This document shows positions 7,121 to 15,916 of a DNA stretch of 64,000 nt, in pieces. The position numbers and the translations under genes were made by a program. The notes beneath the pieces are model-generated. The model did no database searches. It was not told the DNA's origin and worked only from the letters and a program-made list of their open reading frames with translations. Each line of letters begins with the position of its first letter. Position 1 is the stretch's first letter. The stretch is from a virus, in the IMG/VR virus record IMGVR_UViG_3300032287_003113, positions 62,001 to 126,000 of that record; one strand, 5' to 3'.

Positions 7121-8595
7121 AATAGACCCCCATAGGAAGCTTCACTTAATGCCGCTGTACTAAAACTGGCACTAAATTCGTTAGCAATGTCTCTTGTTAA
7201 ATCACCAAATGCCGTTGAAATATCGCCGACTAAACTTCCAACTTGGTCCTTGATAAATCCTGATGCTTGATCAATCAATGGTTGTGTTAGCTCAGTTACA
7301 TAGGAACCAACCTGTTGCATAGCATAGGTGGCTGCCATGTTGGTCACTGTGGCCAGGGCCGCTTGAGGGTTTTGTATAGCTGACGCAATTAGATTAATAG
7401 TGGCTCCGCCATTGGGCCCAAGACCTGCGGCTAGTCCACCAATCAGTCCATTGGCCGCGGAGCTTACTACGCCGCCCACGATATTAGACGCTTGTGCTTG
7501 TATCTGTTGCTGTATTTGTGCGGCACTGGTAATGCCCTGTGTTAAACTGCCAAGACTTGGCACACTGAATCCACCGGCATTGACTCCGCCCACACCTGCA
7601 GAAATTGATGTGCCAGTACCAAACAATCTTCCAAACACACTGGGTTGTGCTGATGTTGTACCGGCACCAAAATTTATGGGTGCGGTTGCATCGGTGTATA
7701 GTGGACTAATGCCTGCCAGGTCGGTGATTTGATCTGGCGCACGGTTATATCCACCTTGGCCATTGTCTACCAGGTCTGTTCCGTCTCTTGGAGCAATAGG
7801 ACTTGGCATCTTGTCATAGTGCAAATCAATAAATCCGCCGGCGTTGTTGGCAGTGGTATAGCCTGTTAGATATTTTACTGTTTCATACTGTATGGTCATT
7901 TCGTGACTTAACAAACTGGTTTCGCCATTCACATGATCACCGTGTTTGAACGCAGTGATAGTGGGATTGACCAATTGGTATTCACTAAAATTCTTTTGAT
8001 ACAAGCTGTAAATTCTTATAGCTTGTATGTATTGATAGGCCTGTTGCCCATTTAGGTTGGTACCAACTGTGGGACGTCTTGGACTATAACCCCAATCAAA
8101 GCTGGGACGACTGGCATACTTGTGTGGAGTATTATAGGTGGCGTCAGCATAGTCGGGGTCACGAAAAAAGAAACTGTAGTAGTCATACCAGAAATTTCTT
8201 ACATTGTCGCTTTGGTCATCGTGGAATGATATTTGCACAGGATCATACTTGATGCTATTTTGCACAATGTTTTTACGATTGTAAGCATTGTGTGTTTTGG
8301 TGTCGATAGTAAACTTTGGTAGCGTGGCACTTTTGACCAACATGCCTAATTCTCTTGCTGGAGCATTGCCACTACCCATGCTTTTGTATTGCAAGGTTTG
8401 ATCGGAGATATTTGTAATCAATGGATTAAAATCAAATTCCACATAAAACAAAAATCCATATTTGGGACTTAGTCGGAAATTGTCGTCGGTGAATATTCTT
8501 GCCGCATGGCGGTAGTCATACATTTGCCCGCGAGGATTTGTAACTGTATTTGGGTAATTAACTTGAGACGATGATAAATGTTTATTAATGCTCAT
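7117..8595 (-). CDS. tube-like baseplate/tail protein (gp48/gp54-type)
   Basis: The 492-residue protein has an N-terminal tube-type domain. GFLFYVEFDFNPL, LVKSATLPKFTIDTKTHNAYNRKN and VQISFHDDQSDNVRNFWYDYY mirror the strand-loop pattern of tail tube and tube-initiator proteins. After about residue 260 the sequence becomes Gly/Ala/Ser-rich and helical with little similarity to anything recognised. It lies just downstream of the tail tube gene. T4 gp48 and gp54 cap the baseplate and start tube growth, which is the likely role. A GATAAATA late box ends 5 nt before this ATG, so the message may be leaderless; the in-frame ATG at 8523 (MYDYRHAARIF) is an alternative start. Confidence 0.65.
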   Translation of the reverse strand: MSINKHLSSSQVNYPNTVTNPRGQMYDYRHAARIFTDDNFRLSPKYGFLFYVEFDFNPLITNISDQTLQYKSMGSGNAPARELGMLVKSATLPKFTIDTKTHNAYNRKNIVQNSIKYDPVQISFHDDQSDNVRNFWYDYYSFFFRDPDYADATYNTPHKYASRPSFDWGYSPRRPTVGTNLNGQQAYQYIQAIRIYSLYQKNFSEYQLVNPTITAFKHGDHVNGETSLLSHEMTIQYETVKYLTGYTTANNAGGFIDLHYDKMPSPIAPRDGTDLVDNGQGGYNRAPDQITDLAGISPLYTDATAPINFGAGTTSAQPSVFGRLFGTGTSISAGVGGVNAGGFSVPSLGSLTQGITSAAQIQQQIQAQASNIVGGVVSSAANGLIGGLAAGLGPNGGATINLIASAIQNPQAALATVTNMAATYAMQQVGSYVTELTQPLIDQASGFIKDQVGSLVGDISTAFGDLTRDIANEFSASFSTAALSEASYGGLF

Positions 8596-8600
8596 ACTAA

Positions 8601-8608
8601 TATTTATC
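8601..8608 (-). promoter_or_regulatory. late promoter GATAAATA, leaderless position (tube-like gene)
   Basis: GATAAATA ends exactly 5 nt before the ATG at 8595 and lies just past the gp19 terminator, so it restarts transcription there. Confidence 0.6.
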
Positions 8609-8616
8609 CAATAAAA

Positions 8617-8641
8617 AACCCGAGGTTTTTAAGCTCGGGTT
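8617..8641 (-). terminator. intrinsic terminator after gp19
   Basis: AACCCGAG pairs with CTCGGGTT (9-nt loop). On the minus strand the 3' arm runs into TTTTTT. It lies 20 nt past the gp19 stop. Confidence 0.85.
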
Positions 8642-8660
8642 AGTTGATAAAATTTATCAA

Positions 8661-9272
8661 TTAGTTAACGCTGTCACCTCTTGGGAAAGTAACAGTAGTA
8701 CCAACACCGCCACCGATTGTTTGTACAGCATTGTCAAAGCGGATGTTGACTGCAATTTGCACAGGATCATTACTGTTATAAGCCATGTCGCCATAGTCAA
8801 CTGAACTTAGGAAACAACCTTCTAGGTCCCACTGCTCAAGAATCACCGGAGTTGTTTGACCATTGCCACCGTCTAGGATGTCGAATTCCATACGGAACTT
8901 GTAATCAACACCACTTGGTGCAGAGCTTTGTTCCATAAAGTCAAACTGCTTCTGGATCTGTTCACCAATAAGTTTACTGACTTGACCAGTTGCATCATCA
9001 CGGAAGTTGATTGTGGTTTCTTGCCACTCTGGCTTGCCTTGCAAGTATACTTTGCTGTTATAAACATCAATAGTAACAGGTGCAAATGTTACGTTTGGAC
9101 GCTTGATATCCACTACTTGCTTGGTTAGTTCTGTGGTTGGGTTAGTTACACCAAGATTATAAAAGCTCGCACGGAAGCGATACTTTAACTTGGGCATCAA
9201 AAGACCTTGGCTTGATGCACTTTGGTCATTTGATAGTGGAACTGTAAATTTGCTTAAACTTGCTACGGCCAT
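8661..9272 (-). CDS. gp19: tail tube protein gp19
   Basis: The 203-residue protein matches T4-like tail tube subunits in length and pattern: LKYRFRASFYNLG, VVDIKRPNVTFAPVTIDVYNSKVYL, TTINFRDDATGQVSKLIGEQIQKQFDF, MEFDILDGG and EQWDLEGCFLSSVDYGDMAYNSNDPVQIAVNIRFDNA. It forms the stacked hexameric inner tube of the contractile tail. It is a monocistronic-looking gene: its own late promoter (9291-9298), a strong AGGAG ribosome-binding site and an intrinsic terminator directly after the stop (8617-8641), as expected for a major virion protein. The sheath gene follows upstream after 33 bp. Confidence 0.93.
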   Translation of the reverse strand: MAVASLSKFTVPLSNDQSASSQGLLMPKLKYRFRASFYNLGVTNPTTELTKQVVDIKRPNVTFAPVTIDVYNSKVYLQGKPEWQETTINFRDDATGQVSKLIGEQIQKQFDFMEQSSAPSGVDYKFRMEFDILDGGNGQTTPVILEQWDLEGCFLSSVDYGDMAYNSNDPVQIAVNIRFDNAVQTIGGGVGTTVTFPRGDSVN

Positions 9273-9290
9273 GTTATTCTCCTATACTCT

Positions 9291-9298
9291 TATTTATC
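9291..9298 (-). promoter_or_regulatory. late promoter GATAAATA (gp19)
   Basis: The box lies 18 nt upstream of the gp19 ATG, followed by an AGGAG ribosome-binding site. Confidence 0.7.
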
Positions 9299-9305
9299 TA
9301 TATTC

Positions 9306-12300
9306 TTAAGTTGACGATGTACCTAGGCTTGCTAACGCACCTGGGTTATACAACGCGATAGGAATGTAAATAAACTCAACATCACGTGCTGGCTCAATCG
9401 CAACATCAACATACAGTTGGTTGTTAGCAATGGTGCTAGAAGTGTTATTACTGCTATCACATACCACCAAGAAATCGTAAATACCACGTTTGCTCAAAAT
9501 GTCGTTTAATGCACTTTCAATTTGAGTTGAGATTGACTTACGTGTGACTTGATCGTTTGGCTCAAACAAGTAACCATTGGATATGGATTTAAATATGGTT
9601 CTTAGATAGTTTTCTAAACGAACCACGTTTACACGATTACGTGCTGTACTTGTACCCGACTTGGTCTCTTGACCCCATACCACAATACCAACTCCTGGTA
9701 ACTGTGTGATTGGGTTGATGTTCATGGTATACAAACTGTCACGTAGACCTTGTCCAATTGAGTTGTGAGTCCATGCGCCTGTGTTGGCATCAACATAACC
9801 AACATCTTGAATGTTGCTTACTAGACCACGATGTGTTCCAGCTGGAGCAAACCAAGGATAGCTGACGTTGTCACTGTACAAGAATGTGCGTAACACTGAA
9901 TAACTTGCAGGAACTGCTACGGTGTTACCAGTCAAGTCGGTTGTTACACCGCTTGGATAGTAAACAGCCAGGTATGGACTTGCTGTTGCTAGACCATTAC
10001 CGTCTGTGTTGCTGTTCCAATTATTAATTGCTGTGCTTGTAGCAGCCAATGTCATTGGTGTGTCGCCAATAACAAAACCTGTGTCGCCACGATCTGAGTT
10101 CAATGTTACTAAATTGTCAATCAACTCTGGGTAACCAGGAGCTACCAACAAGTTAAATTGATACAGGTCTTCGCGAACTTCTAAATTGCTGTCAATAGCA
10201 CTAGACATAGCAGCAACAACAATGGCTCGTTGTGCAGCTGTACCAGCTTTCATTGATCCATCTGTGTTCAATCCACTGGAGCTAACCCATGCACCAGCTT
10301 CTGCTGGCAAACTGGTTGGTAAGCCAATACTGTTAGCACCAACATCTGGGAAACTTACATCATTGTAGTAGTTTGATCTGTACTGTTTGACATTGTAGCC
10401 TGAGCGACGTGTGTTAAACAATAGTGCGCCACGCGGATATAAGCGATAGTCTGGAGCATCTAGATCAAGATAGTTACTGGTTAACAAACTGGTGATTGCT
10501 GGCAAATCATCAACGATCGGATCTTTGGTGCCATCTGTGTCCCAACGTGCATCAGCAAACACAATACCATTGCTGGTTGTTTGATCTGATGTGTTAATAG
10601 CAGCCCAGGCTGTGCCTGTGTAGCGATATAGTTTAGGATAATTAATTAGATCACTAGTATCTAACCACAAATCGCCTGCTACCAATGCACTGGCATCGCT
10701 TTGTGTGAGTGGTTCTGTGGCAGTAACAATAACGCCGGCTGGATCTGTGTTGCCCAGGTTGTAACCACGACTGTCACTGCTTACGTTTTGATAGCCTTTC
10801 CAACCATTGTTGTTGATCATGATGTCAACATCAGCAGCACTACTGTAATACCAGTATGTGCCATTGGCTGGAGCAGCATATGGAGCTGAATCGGTTATTT
10901 CAAGTTGACTTTCATGTGTCAAATTATTGAACGCAGAAATTACAAAAGCGCCGGTCACGGTATTTTTTATATATCCAGACCCTTTTGTAGCTTCTCCATC
11001 TGCATCTGCTGCAAATCCAGCAGCAGTCAATGGAGTTCCACTAACATCTAACAGTATCAATTGACCACCAGTTTGGTGTGTGATTTTGATTGTGCCGTTG
11101 CTTTCAACACTGGCTGTCACATAAGGAATGTTGGCAGATAAAATGTCAGTCACAAATGAAGCAGTTGTTGTGCCCGACAAAGTAATTGTTGTTGCAGCAC
11201 CAACTTCTTCAACGCCAGGTGTGGTGTAGTCAATACTGAAGCTGTTACCTGCGGTAAATGTTGTAGGAGTTCCTGTAAAGGCAACCGATTCTCCGTTGGG
11301 TTCGTAGGCAGTACGAGCTCTGTGATTGTAAAATCTTAGACCGTTGCTGGTGGTATCATTTACACTATAAGTTACAATGGTTTGACCTTCGGCAATGTTT
11401 ACGCCACCGCCTATAGGATCAAGACCATAAACAGCATTGTCGGTGTTTAAAAACGCTGGCACATTTAATGCTTGGAAAGTACCTGTGGCTGAACTGTATT
11501 TTTTCATTATAGGATTTAGACCAGCGCCGGTAGATCCCAATTTCCACCAGATACTGCCGGTTGGACGTGGTTGGGAGTCTGTGGTAAACCAACCACCACT
11601 GGGAGTTTCAGCATAATCACCGTAGAACAAGTATGGTGCAAAATAAGTACCAGGAGTAATTCCCAGTATTGTGCTTACATTCATTGTGCCGCTAGCCACT
11701 GTGACTCTGCCGCTAGTAGCAGCACTTGTACAGAATAACACAAGTTTACCGCCAACTGCAGCCGCTTTAACACCTGTGATAGCCGCTGTATTGATATCGC
11801 TGGCCAAGGTGGTAGATGTTATACCTGTTGCAATAACGGTGCTTCCGTTAAGAACCAATGTTTGTCCGATTGTAACGCCCGGTTGAGCAATGGTGCCGGT
11901 TACAGCCGGTGTTGACAACTGCCAAGCAGTAGATCCTACTTGTACCCAGACATTTGATCCGGGTCCACCAGTTCCTGTAGCAACTGAATCGGTTCCAGTC
12001 TTTTTCCATAGACGCAATACATTAGGGTTTGTACCATCGGTGTCTACTGCTACAATGGCGTAGGTACCAATTGCACCAACAGATTGTTTGGGTTTTGGTA
12101 CATTGTAAGCAAAAGCATTGTCGTTTTCAACTTGAGTAGAATCTGTGATCACTAAAGGAGTAACGTGGTCAAAATCGACATCAGTGCGATTCAAACTGTA
12201 AATACCCCATTCTGTATTAACTGAGTCTAACCAGTATGTTCCATCAGCAGGTGTGTTGCTTGGACGCACACTGGTACCGACCAATTGATCCAGGTCAATG

Positions 12301-12632
12301 TCGGCACGAATAGCATATAACTGATTGCCTAGGCCCAAGGCACTATAAGCTGTCATTAATCCGTATTCGTTTAGTTCGCCAGCGTGTATTGGTGTACCCG
12401 CAGAACTTAGTCGGAATGTGGGTGTGCCCATTGCTGTCACCAAGTCACGCTGACTGGTAAAGCTCTGCAATTTGCCTGCATTGGCTGCAGATGTACCCGA
12501 TGCTATTGCACCGTTATAAGTCTTATCTTGTGCTGTTGCTAATACCACTAGTGGTACTGATCCAACTGCGTTAGATACGTATTGACTCTGATCGTTAATG
12601 GAAATTTGAATTCCTGGGGAAACTAGTGCCAT
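9306..12632 (-). CDS. gp18: tail sheath protein gp18, enlarged
   Basis: The N-terminus (LVSPGIQISINDQSQY, later YSALGLGNQLYAIRADI) and the C-terminal third (VVWGQETKSGTSTARNRVNVVRLENYL is split here as NRVNVVRLENYLRTIFKS, plus EPNDQVTRKSISTQIESALNDIL and DVEFIYIPI) are typical of T4-like sheath proteins. These form the contractile outer cylinder. At 1108 residues it is far longer than T4 gp18 (659). The extra sequence, roughly residues 125-740, contains several segments of the type G-x-Y/L-W ... Y-x-G-x-x-W, the same short motif seen in the fibres and in gp14/gp15, and probably projects from the tail surface. It has a late promoter at 12664-12671. Confidence 0.92.
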   Translation of the reverse strand: MALVSPGIQISINDQSQYVSNAVGSVPLVVLATAQDKTYNGAIASGTSAANAGKLQSFTSQRDLVTAMGTPTFRLSSAGTPIHAGELNEYGLMTAYSALGLGNQLYAIRADIDLDQLVGTSVRPSNTPADGTYWLDSVNTEWGIYSLNRTDVDFDHVTPLVITDSTQVENDNAFAYNVPKPKQSVGAIGTYAIVAVDTDGTNPNVLRLWKKTGTDSVATGTGGPGSNVWVQVGSTAWQLSTPAVTGTIAQPGVTIGQTLVLNGSTVIATGITSTTLASDINTAAITGVKAAAVGGKLVLFCTSAATSGRVTVASGTMNVSTILGITPGTYFAPYLFYGDYAETPSGGWFTTDSQPRPTGSIWWKLGSTGAGLNPIMKKYSSATGTFQALNVPAFLNTDNAVYGLDPIGGGVNIAEGQTIVTYSVNDTTSNGLRFYNHRARTAYEPNGESVAFTGTPTTFTAGNSFSIDYTTPGVEEVGAATTITLSGTTTASFVTDILSANIPYVTASVESNGTIKITHQTGGQLILLDVSGTPLTAAGFAADADGEATKGSGYIKNTVTGAFVISAFNNLTHESQLEITDSAPYAAPANGTYWYYSSAADVDIMINNNGWKGYQNVSSDSRGYNLGNTDPAGVIVTATEPLTQSDASALVAGDLWLDTSDLINYPKLYRYTGTAWAAINTSDQTTSNGIVFADARWDTDGTKDPIVDDLPAITSLLTSNYLDLDAPDYRLYPRGALLFNTRRSGYNVKQYRSNYYNDVSFPDVGANSIGLPTSLPAEAGAWVSSSGLNTDGSMKAGTAAQRAIVVAAMSSAIDSNLEVREDLYQFNLLVAPGYPELIDNLVTLNSDRGDTGFVIGDTPMTLAATSTAINNWNSNTDGNGLATASPYLAVYYPSGVTTDLTGNTVAVPASYSVLRTFLYSDNVSYPWFAPAGTHRGLVSNIQDVGYVDANTGAWTHNSIGQGLRDSLYTMNINPITQLPGVGIVVWGQETKSGTSTARNRVNVVRLENYLRTIFKSISNGYLFEPNDQVTRKSISTQIESALNDILSKRGIYDFLVVCDSSNNTSSTIANNQLYVDVAIEPARDVEFIYIPIALYNPGALASLGTSST

Positions 12633-12663
12633 GGTTATAATCCTTTATATATCATGTTAAAGT

Positions 12664-12671
12664 TATTTATT
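12664..12671 (-). promoter_or_regulatory. late promoter AATAAATA (gp18)
   Basis: The box lies 31 nt upstream of the gp18 ATG, with AAGGA in between. Confidence 0.65.
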
Positions 12672-12688
12672 ACGAAGTGGCATTTTTT

Positions 12689-12704
12689 GGGCACAATGGT
12701 GCCC
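12689..12704. other. hairpin between gp18 and the zinc-ribbon gene
   Basis: GGGCAC pairs with GTGCCC (AATG loop) in the divergent intergenic region. It is followed on plus by TTATTT and on minus by an A run; its role is unclear. Confidence 0.3.
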
Positions 12705-12732
12705 TTATTTAAGGTTTGTTAATGCGTTTGCG

Positions 12733-12740
12733 GTTAAATA
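12733..12740 (+). promoter_or_regulatory. late promoter variant GTTAAATA (zinc-ribbon gene)
   Basis: GTTAAATA ends 4 nt before the ATG at 12745, and no ribosome-binding site is visible. Confidence 0.4.
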
Positions 12741-12744
12741 CAGT

Positions 12745-13092
12745 ATGACCAGACCGTTATGCCCGACTTGTAATGCCAGACCCGTAGCTATCAATTGCTA
12801 TCGTGGCGAACACACCTACTATCGTCGGCAATGCGACGCTTGTTTACGTATAGGGAAAAAATTAAAACCCAAACCGCCAGCTTGGGCCCAGAGTGGTTAT
12901 AAGAAAAAAGAACGTTGCGAACTATGCAACTTCAAAGCCAAACATATAAAACAGTTGTTTGTGTATCATGTGGATGGCAATTTAAAAAATACCAACACGT
13001 TCAATTTGAAAACTGTGTGTGCCAATTGCACCATTGAATTAGCCGTTAGTCAGATGCCGTGGCGGCAGGCTCCGCTAGTACCAGATTTTTAA
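12745..13092 (+). CDS. small zinc-ribbon/HNH-like protein
   Basis: The 115-residue protein carries four CxxC pairs (CPTC, CDAC, CELC, CANC) and a basic middle (GKKLKPKPPAW, YKKKERC). The second half, with VYHVDGNLKNTNTFNLKTVCANC, has the H...N spacing of a degenerate HNH fold. The family is common in aquatic T4-like phages without a known role; nucleic-acid binding is likely. It lies on the opposite strand to the surrounding genes, its 3' end overlaps the 3' end of the dNMP kinase by 47 bp, and there is no clear Shine-Dalgarno. A GTTAAATA late-box variant ends 4 nt before the ATG. Confidence 0.7.
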   Translation: MTRPLCPTCNARPVAINCYRGEHTYYRRQCDACLRIGKKLKPKPPAWAQSGYKKKERCELCNFKAKHIKQLFVYHVDGNLKNTNTFNLKTVCANCTIELAVSQMPWRQAPLVPDF

Positions 13093-13687
13093 TGTTTGTG
13101 TACAACTCATCAATGGTGCCGTTGTTGTCAATTTCATAATCAAATCGAGTACCTACCCAGGCAGTTTCACTGATGTGAACACCTTGTGCCAGTAAGTATG
13201 CCACAGCACTTTGCACCTGTTGATTGGCTGCCACTGCTGAATCATACCAGTATGGCAATATACCGCGTTTGACCCAGACAATTTTACCGCCGGCGTTGCG
13301 TATGCTTTGTATTTCATTAGGGAATCGCACATCACTGATGACAGTATTGTCGCTACGACGGCTTAGACGTGCTTCTAGTGCAGCAATCCAGATATCATCA
13401 TGGAATGCTCGACGACATACCTCAGTACCCCAGTATTGCAACACCCAACGTGGGGTAAGATTTGGCATATTTAAACGCTTTGCCCACCAGGCATCCACCT
13501 GTTCTCTCCAGGCTCTAGCTTCTGGAGTACGACCTTCTAATAGCTCTCGGTCCCATCCAAACACAGCCGCCACAGCATCTTTGAGTGTGCCAGCAAAGCT
13601 GTCTCTACGATAGCCGTGAAACCCAACCAAATAGTCAGCAATGGTATCTTTACCGCTACCAATAAACCCACATACGCCGATGATCAT
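13046..13687 (-). CDS. gp1: deoxynucleoside monophosphate kinase (T4 gp1-like)
   Basis: The 213-residue protein begins with a P-loop, GFIGSGKDT (residues 7-15), and follows the T4 gene 1 dNMP kinase pattern: FAGTLKDAVAAVFGWDRELLEG, PRWVLQYWGTEVCRRAFHDDIW and VISDVRFPNE, then VWVKR. It phosphorylates dNMPs to dNDPs for phage DNA synthesis. It is a nucleotide-metabolism gene placed among tail and neck genes. Its ribosome-binding site (GGAG) lies inside the 3' arm of a hairpin ending just before the ATG (13692-13715), so translation from a read-through transcript of gp13 may be blocked. Confidence 0.9.
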   Translation of the reverse strand: MIIGVCGFIGSGKDTIADYLVGFHGYRRDSFAGTLKDAVAAVFGWDRELLEGRTPEARAWREQVDAWWAKRLNMPNLTPRWVLQYWGTEVCRRAFHDDIWIAALEARLSRRSDNTVISDVRFPNEIQSIRNAGGKIVWVKRGILPYWYDSAVAANQQVQSAVAYLLAQGVHISETAWVGTRFDYEIDNNGTIDELYTNIKNLVLAEPAATASD

Positions 13688-13691
13688 AAAA

Positions 13692-13715
13692 AATGCTCCG
13701 TGTTATAGGAGCATT
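13692..13715 (-). terminator. terminator/RBS-sequestering hairpin between gp13 and dNMP kinase
   Basis: AATGCTCC pairs with GGAGCATT (8-nt loop), followed on the minus strand by a T run that abuts the dNMP kinase ATG. The 3' arm contains GGAG, the only ribosome-binding site of that gene. The structure would therefore end gp13 transcripts and also mask translation of any read-through. Confidence 0.65.
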
Positions 13716-13743
13716 GTAACATGTTTCGTCGTAGTGTGTCAAG

Positions 13744-14700
13744 TTAGCCGGTTACCCAGGTTAGTGGCTGACTTCCATCTACGTAGGTTTTTAATTCTTC
13801 TTCTAGTTTTTCCATTTCGGCCAAGGCTTCTTGTTTGAGAGCATCGCCATTTAGACTTGCTCCACCTTGTGGTCCGGCAATTTGGCTGAACTTGCTACGT
13901 GCTTCTCCCAAAATACGCTTGCAGAAGCTATAGGCGTACTCTTGAATCCAAGGAAAAGCATAGGTGTCATTGAGAATCATTTGGTCTGGTTTGGTATTGT
14001 ACATCCAAAGCAGTACACTTTCTTGTTGATCTATTGGGGGATTAACACCCTGGAACGGCATTTTACGAACCACTGTTAATTTTTTAGTTGTGGGATTGAA
14101 TGTGTAATTCATAAAGCCACCAAACATCTTCATGGCCAATTTTTGATAGTCTACAAATAGCTCGTAATTTGTTAGTCCTCCCACACGACCTGCTACCAGC
14201 ATGTATGTGTTCAAGTATCCGGACGCAAACGGTTCAAATTGGCTAGCAGTTGTACCTGTCACGCTGCCGATACCACGACGATAAACAGCACGGACTGTTT
14301 GTACTTCTTTGGGTAAAATATATTCCTGCGTTTCAGGCATCAACTGTAAATGACAGTAACTTTCTTCTACGCTATTCTGTGCTTTTTGACGATACTTGAT
14401 CAAGGCCTGTGTAATGCCCATTTCATAGTGTTCTTTGTCTAGCTCAACATCAACAATGCCATCGCCTAGACGCATACGAACATAATCAGTGATTGCGGCT
14501 CGTAGACTGTTGGTGGTGCTGCCGTATTCCCAGTTAGGATCTGTGACGCCGCTTTGACTTACAGTGGCACTTCCTGGAAAAGCTATGTGTGCGCCGGACT
14601 GTGTACCTGTGTTGGCGTTGAACAGGCTGGCTGTATCTATGTTGTTCTTAGCGTCGTATCCAGCTTCAGCTGTTACGTTACCTGCAAATGGTGTGGCCAT
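13744..14700 (-). CDS. gp13: neck protein gp13
   Basis: The 318-residue protein is close to T4 gp13 in length (309). Signature segments are RLGDGIVDVELDKEHYEMGI, KAQNSVEESYCHL, LPKEVQTVRAVYRRGIGS, QFEPFASGYLNTYML, MKMFGGFMNYTFNP and ILGEARSKFSQIAGPQGG with LNGD. gp13 joins gp14 to form the head-tail connector on the filled head. It has a GGAG ribosome-binding site, a late promoter (14720-14727) and a terminator after its stop. Its partner gp14 starts 1.5 kb away on the opposite strand. Confidence 0.9.
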   Translation of the reverse strand: MATPFAGNVTAEAGYDAKNNIDTASLFNANTGTQSGAHIAFPGSATVSQSGVTDPNWEYGSTTNSLRAAITDYVRMRLGDGIVDVELDKEHYEMGITQALIKYRQKAQNSVEESYCHLQLMPETQEYILPKEVQTVRAVYRRGIGSVTGTTASQFEPFASGYLNTYMLVAGRVGGLTNYELFVDYQKLAMKMFGGFMNYTFNPTTKKLTVVRKMPFQGVNPPIDQQESVLLWMYNTKPDQMILNDTYAFPWIQEYAYSFCKRILGEARSKFSQIAGPQGGASLNGDALKQEALAEMEKLEEELKTYVDGSQPLTWVTG

Positions 14701-14719
14701 TGATTACTCCGTTATACAG

Positions 14720-14727
14720 TATTTATT
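14720..14727 (-). promoter_or_regulatory. late promoter AATAAATA (gp13)
   Basis: The box lies 19 nt before the gp13 ATG, with GGAG ahead of the start. Confidence 0.7.
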
Positions 14728-15907
14728 ACTGTACACGAAGTAAGATGGTTTCTAGATTGATACGTCCGTTGAGCTTGGTTTCTGTGGCTTTGATATTGTC
14801 CAAGAACTTACGCAACTCCACTTTGGTAGCACGAGCAAACTCCTTGAGCTTTTCCTCGGGTTTACGTAGTGTTTTTGACGTAGATCTGTGTTCATCGTAG
14901 CCAATAATGCCGGTTCCTTTGACGTTTAAAGGTCCTTTTAAACTGTCAGCTATGTACTTGCCCAGCTTGCGTGTTTTGGTATTATAAACCCATAGCTCTT
15001 GTGCGCCAATGATGTCTGCGGGATTGACGCTGATCAGTCGCATGACCTTGTCTTCTCGGGCATACTTGAGCTTGCTGACTACTTTTTCTTTGCTTACCGA
15101 TTTAGGAGCACGTACCTTCTTGGTGGCTTTTTTAACTCCGCGATATTGAATAATGTCGTTTAGGATTTGATCAATAAAAGCAAATATACGTTTGAAGTCT
15201 GCGGTTTTATAATGGCTGTATCCTTCTTGTAGCTGTTCGTCGGCTCGTTCAAATGCCAGTTTAAGTTCATCGAACCTGGCTTGATATACTGCTTCGTACT
15301 TGCTTAACTGACTTTGAGGGACATTGTTGGCCACAAGATAATCATAAGGCTTGAACTGATACTTGGGATTTGCAATAAATTCATCATAGTGTCCTTCTAG
15401 TTCGCCGATGGTGTCGGCTGTTTTTTCGTTTAGTCTGTCCTGGATGGTAGGAACATGGGCTCGGGGTTTTTCTTCTACCACAACTTCAACAACTTCTTCT
15501 GCACTTTTACTGTTGATGCTTTCAAGTATGTTGGCATCAATGAACTCGATGTGTCGTTCCTGTAAAGGCATGCCTTGGCGATGTGCCATGATGAGTCCGC
15601 AAGTGGTCATGCTTACTGTACGGTCGCTGGCACGTTCGAATGCTCGGATTTCATCGGCATCGAAGTCCTTGACCACTTTCATCCAGGCAACCACGTGCTT
15701 TTTTAAATCCTTTTGAGTATAGAAATAATTGTAATAGGTCAAGCTCTTACGCATGAAGTGGTCAAATTCTTCGAACGACATGGCCTTGGCACGTTCAGTG
15801 TCCCACTTGGGTTCTTCGCCTATGTACTTTTCATCAAGTAATAAACTGTTTCTGGGTGTTGCTTTTTTAGTCTTGCTTGTTTTACCGTTGATTTTGATAT
15901 TTGCCAT
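14726..15907 (-). CDS. conserved T4-like phage protein, unknown function
   Basis: A 393-residue, Lys/Glu-rich protein without a recognised domain. It opens with a basic tail (KINGKTSKTKKATPRN), then a helical region with WDTERAKAMSFEEFDHFMRKSLTYYNYFYTQKDLKKHVVAWMK, an acidic linker near residues 136-150, and a basic C-terminal part with KKATKKVRAPK and LGKYIADSLKGPLNVKGTGIIGYDE. Similar proteins recur beside neck genes in aquatic T4-like phages and are unassigned. It forms a two-gene unit with the small gene upstream at 15917-16183. A head-maturation or DNA-contacting role is possible but unsupported by motif. Confidence 0.6.
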   Translation of the reverse strand: MANIKINGKTSKTKKATPRNSLLLDEKYIGEEPKWDTERAKAMSFEEFDHFMRKSLTYYNYFYTQKDLKKHVVAWMKVVKDFDADEIRAFERASDRTVSMTTCGLIMAHRQGMPLQERHIEFIDANILESINSKSAEEVVEVVVEEKPRAHVPTIQDRLNEKTADTIGELEGHYDEFIANPKYQFKPYDYLVANNVPQSQLSKYEAVYQARFDELKLAFERADEQLQEGYSHYKTADFKRIFAFIDQILNDIIQYRGVKKATKKVRAPKSVSKEKVVSKLKYAREDKVMRLISVNPADIIGAQELWVYNTKTRKLGKYIADSLKGPLNVKGTGIIGYDEHRSTSKTLRKPEEKLKEFARATKVELRKFLDNIKATETKLNGRINLETILLRVQ

Positions 15908-15916
15908 AGTGAATCC

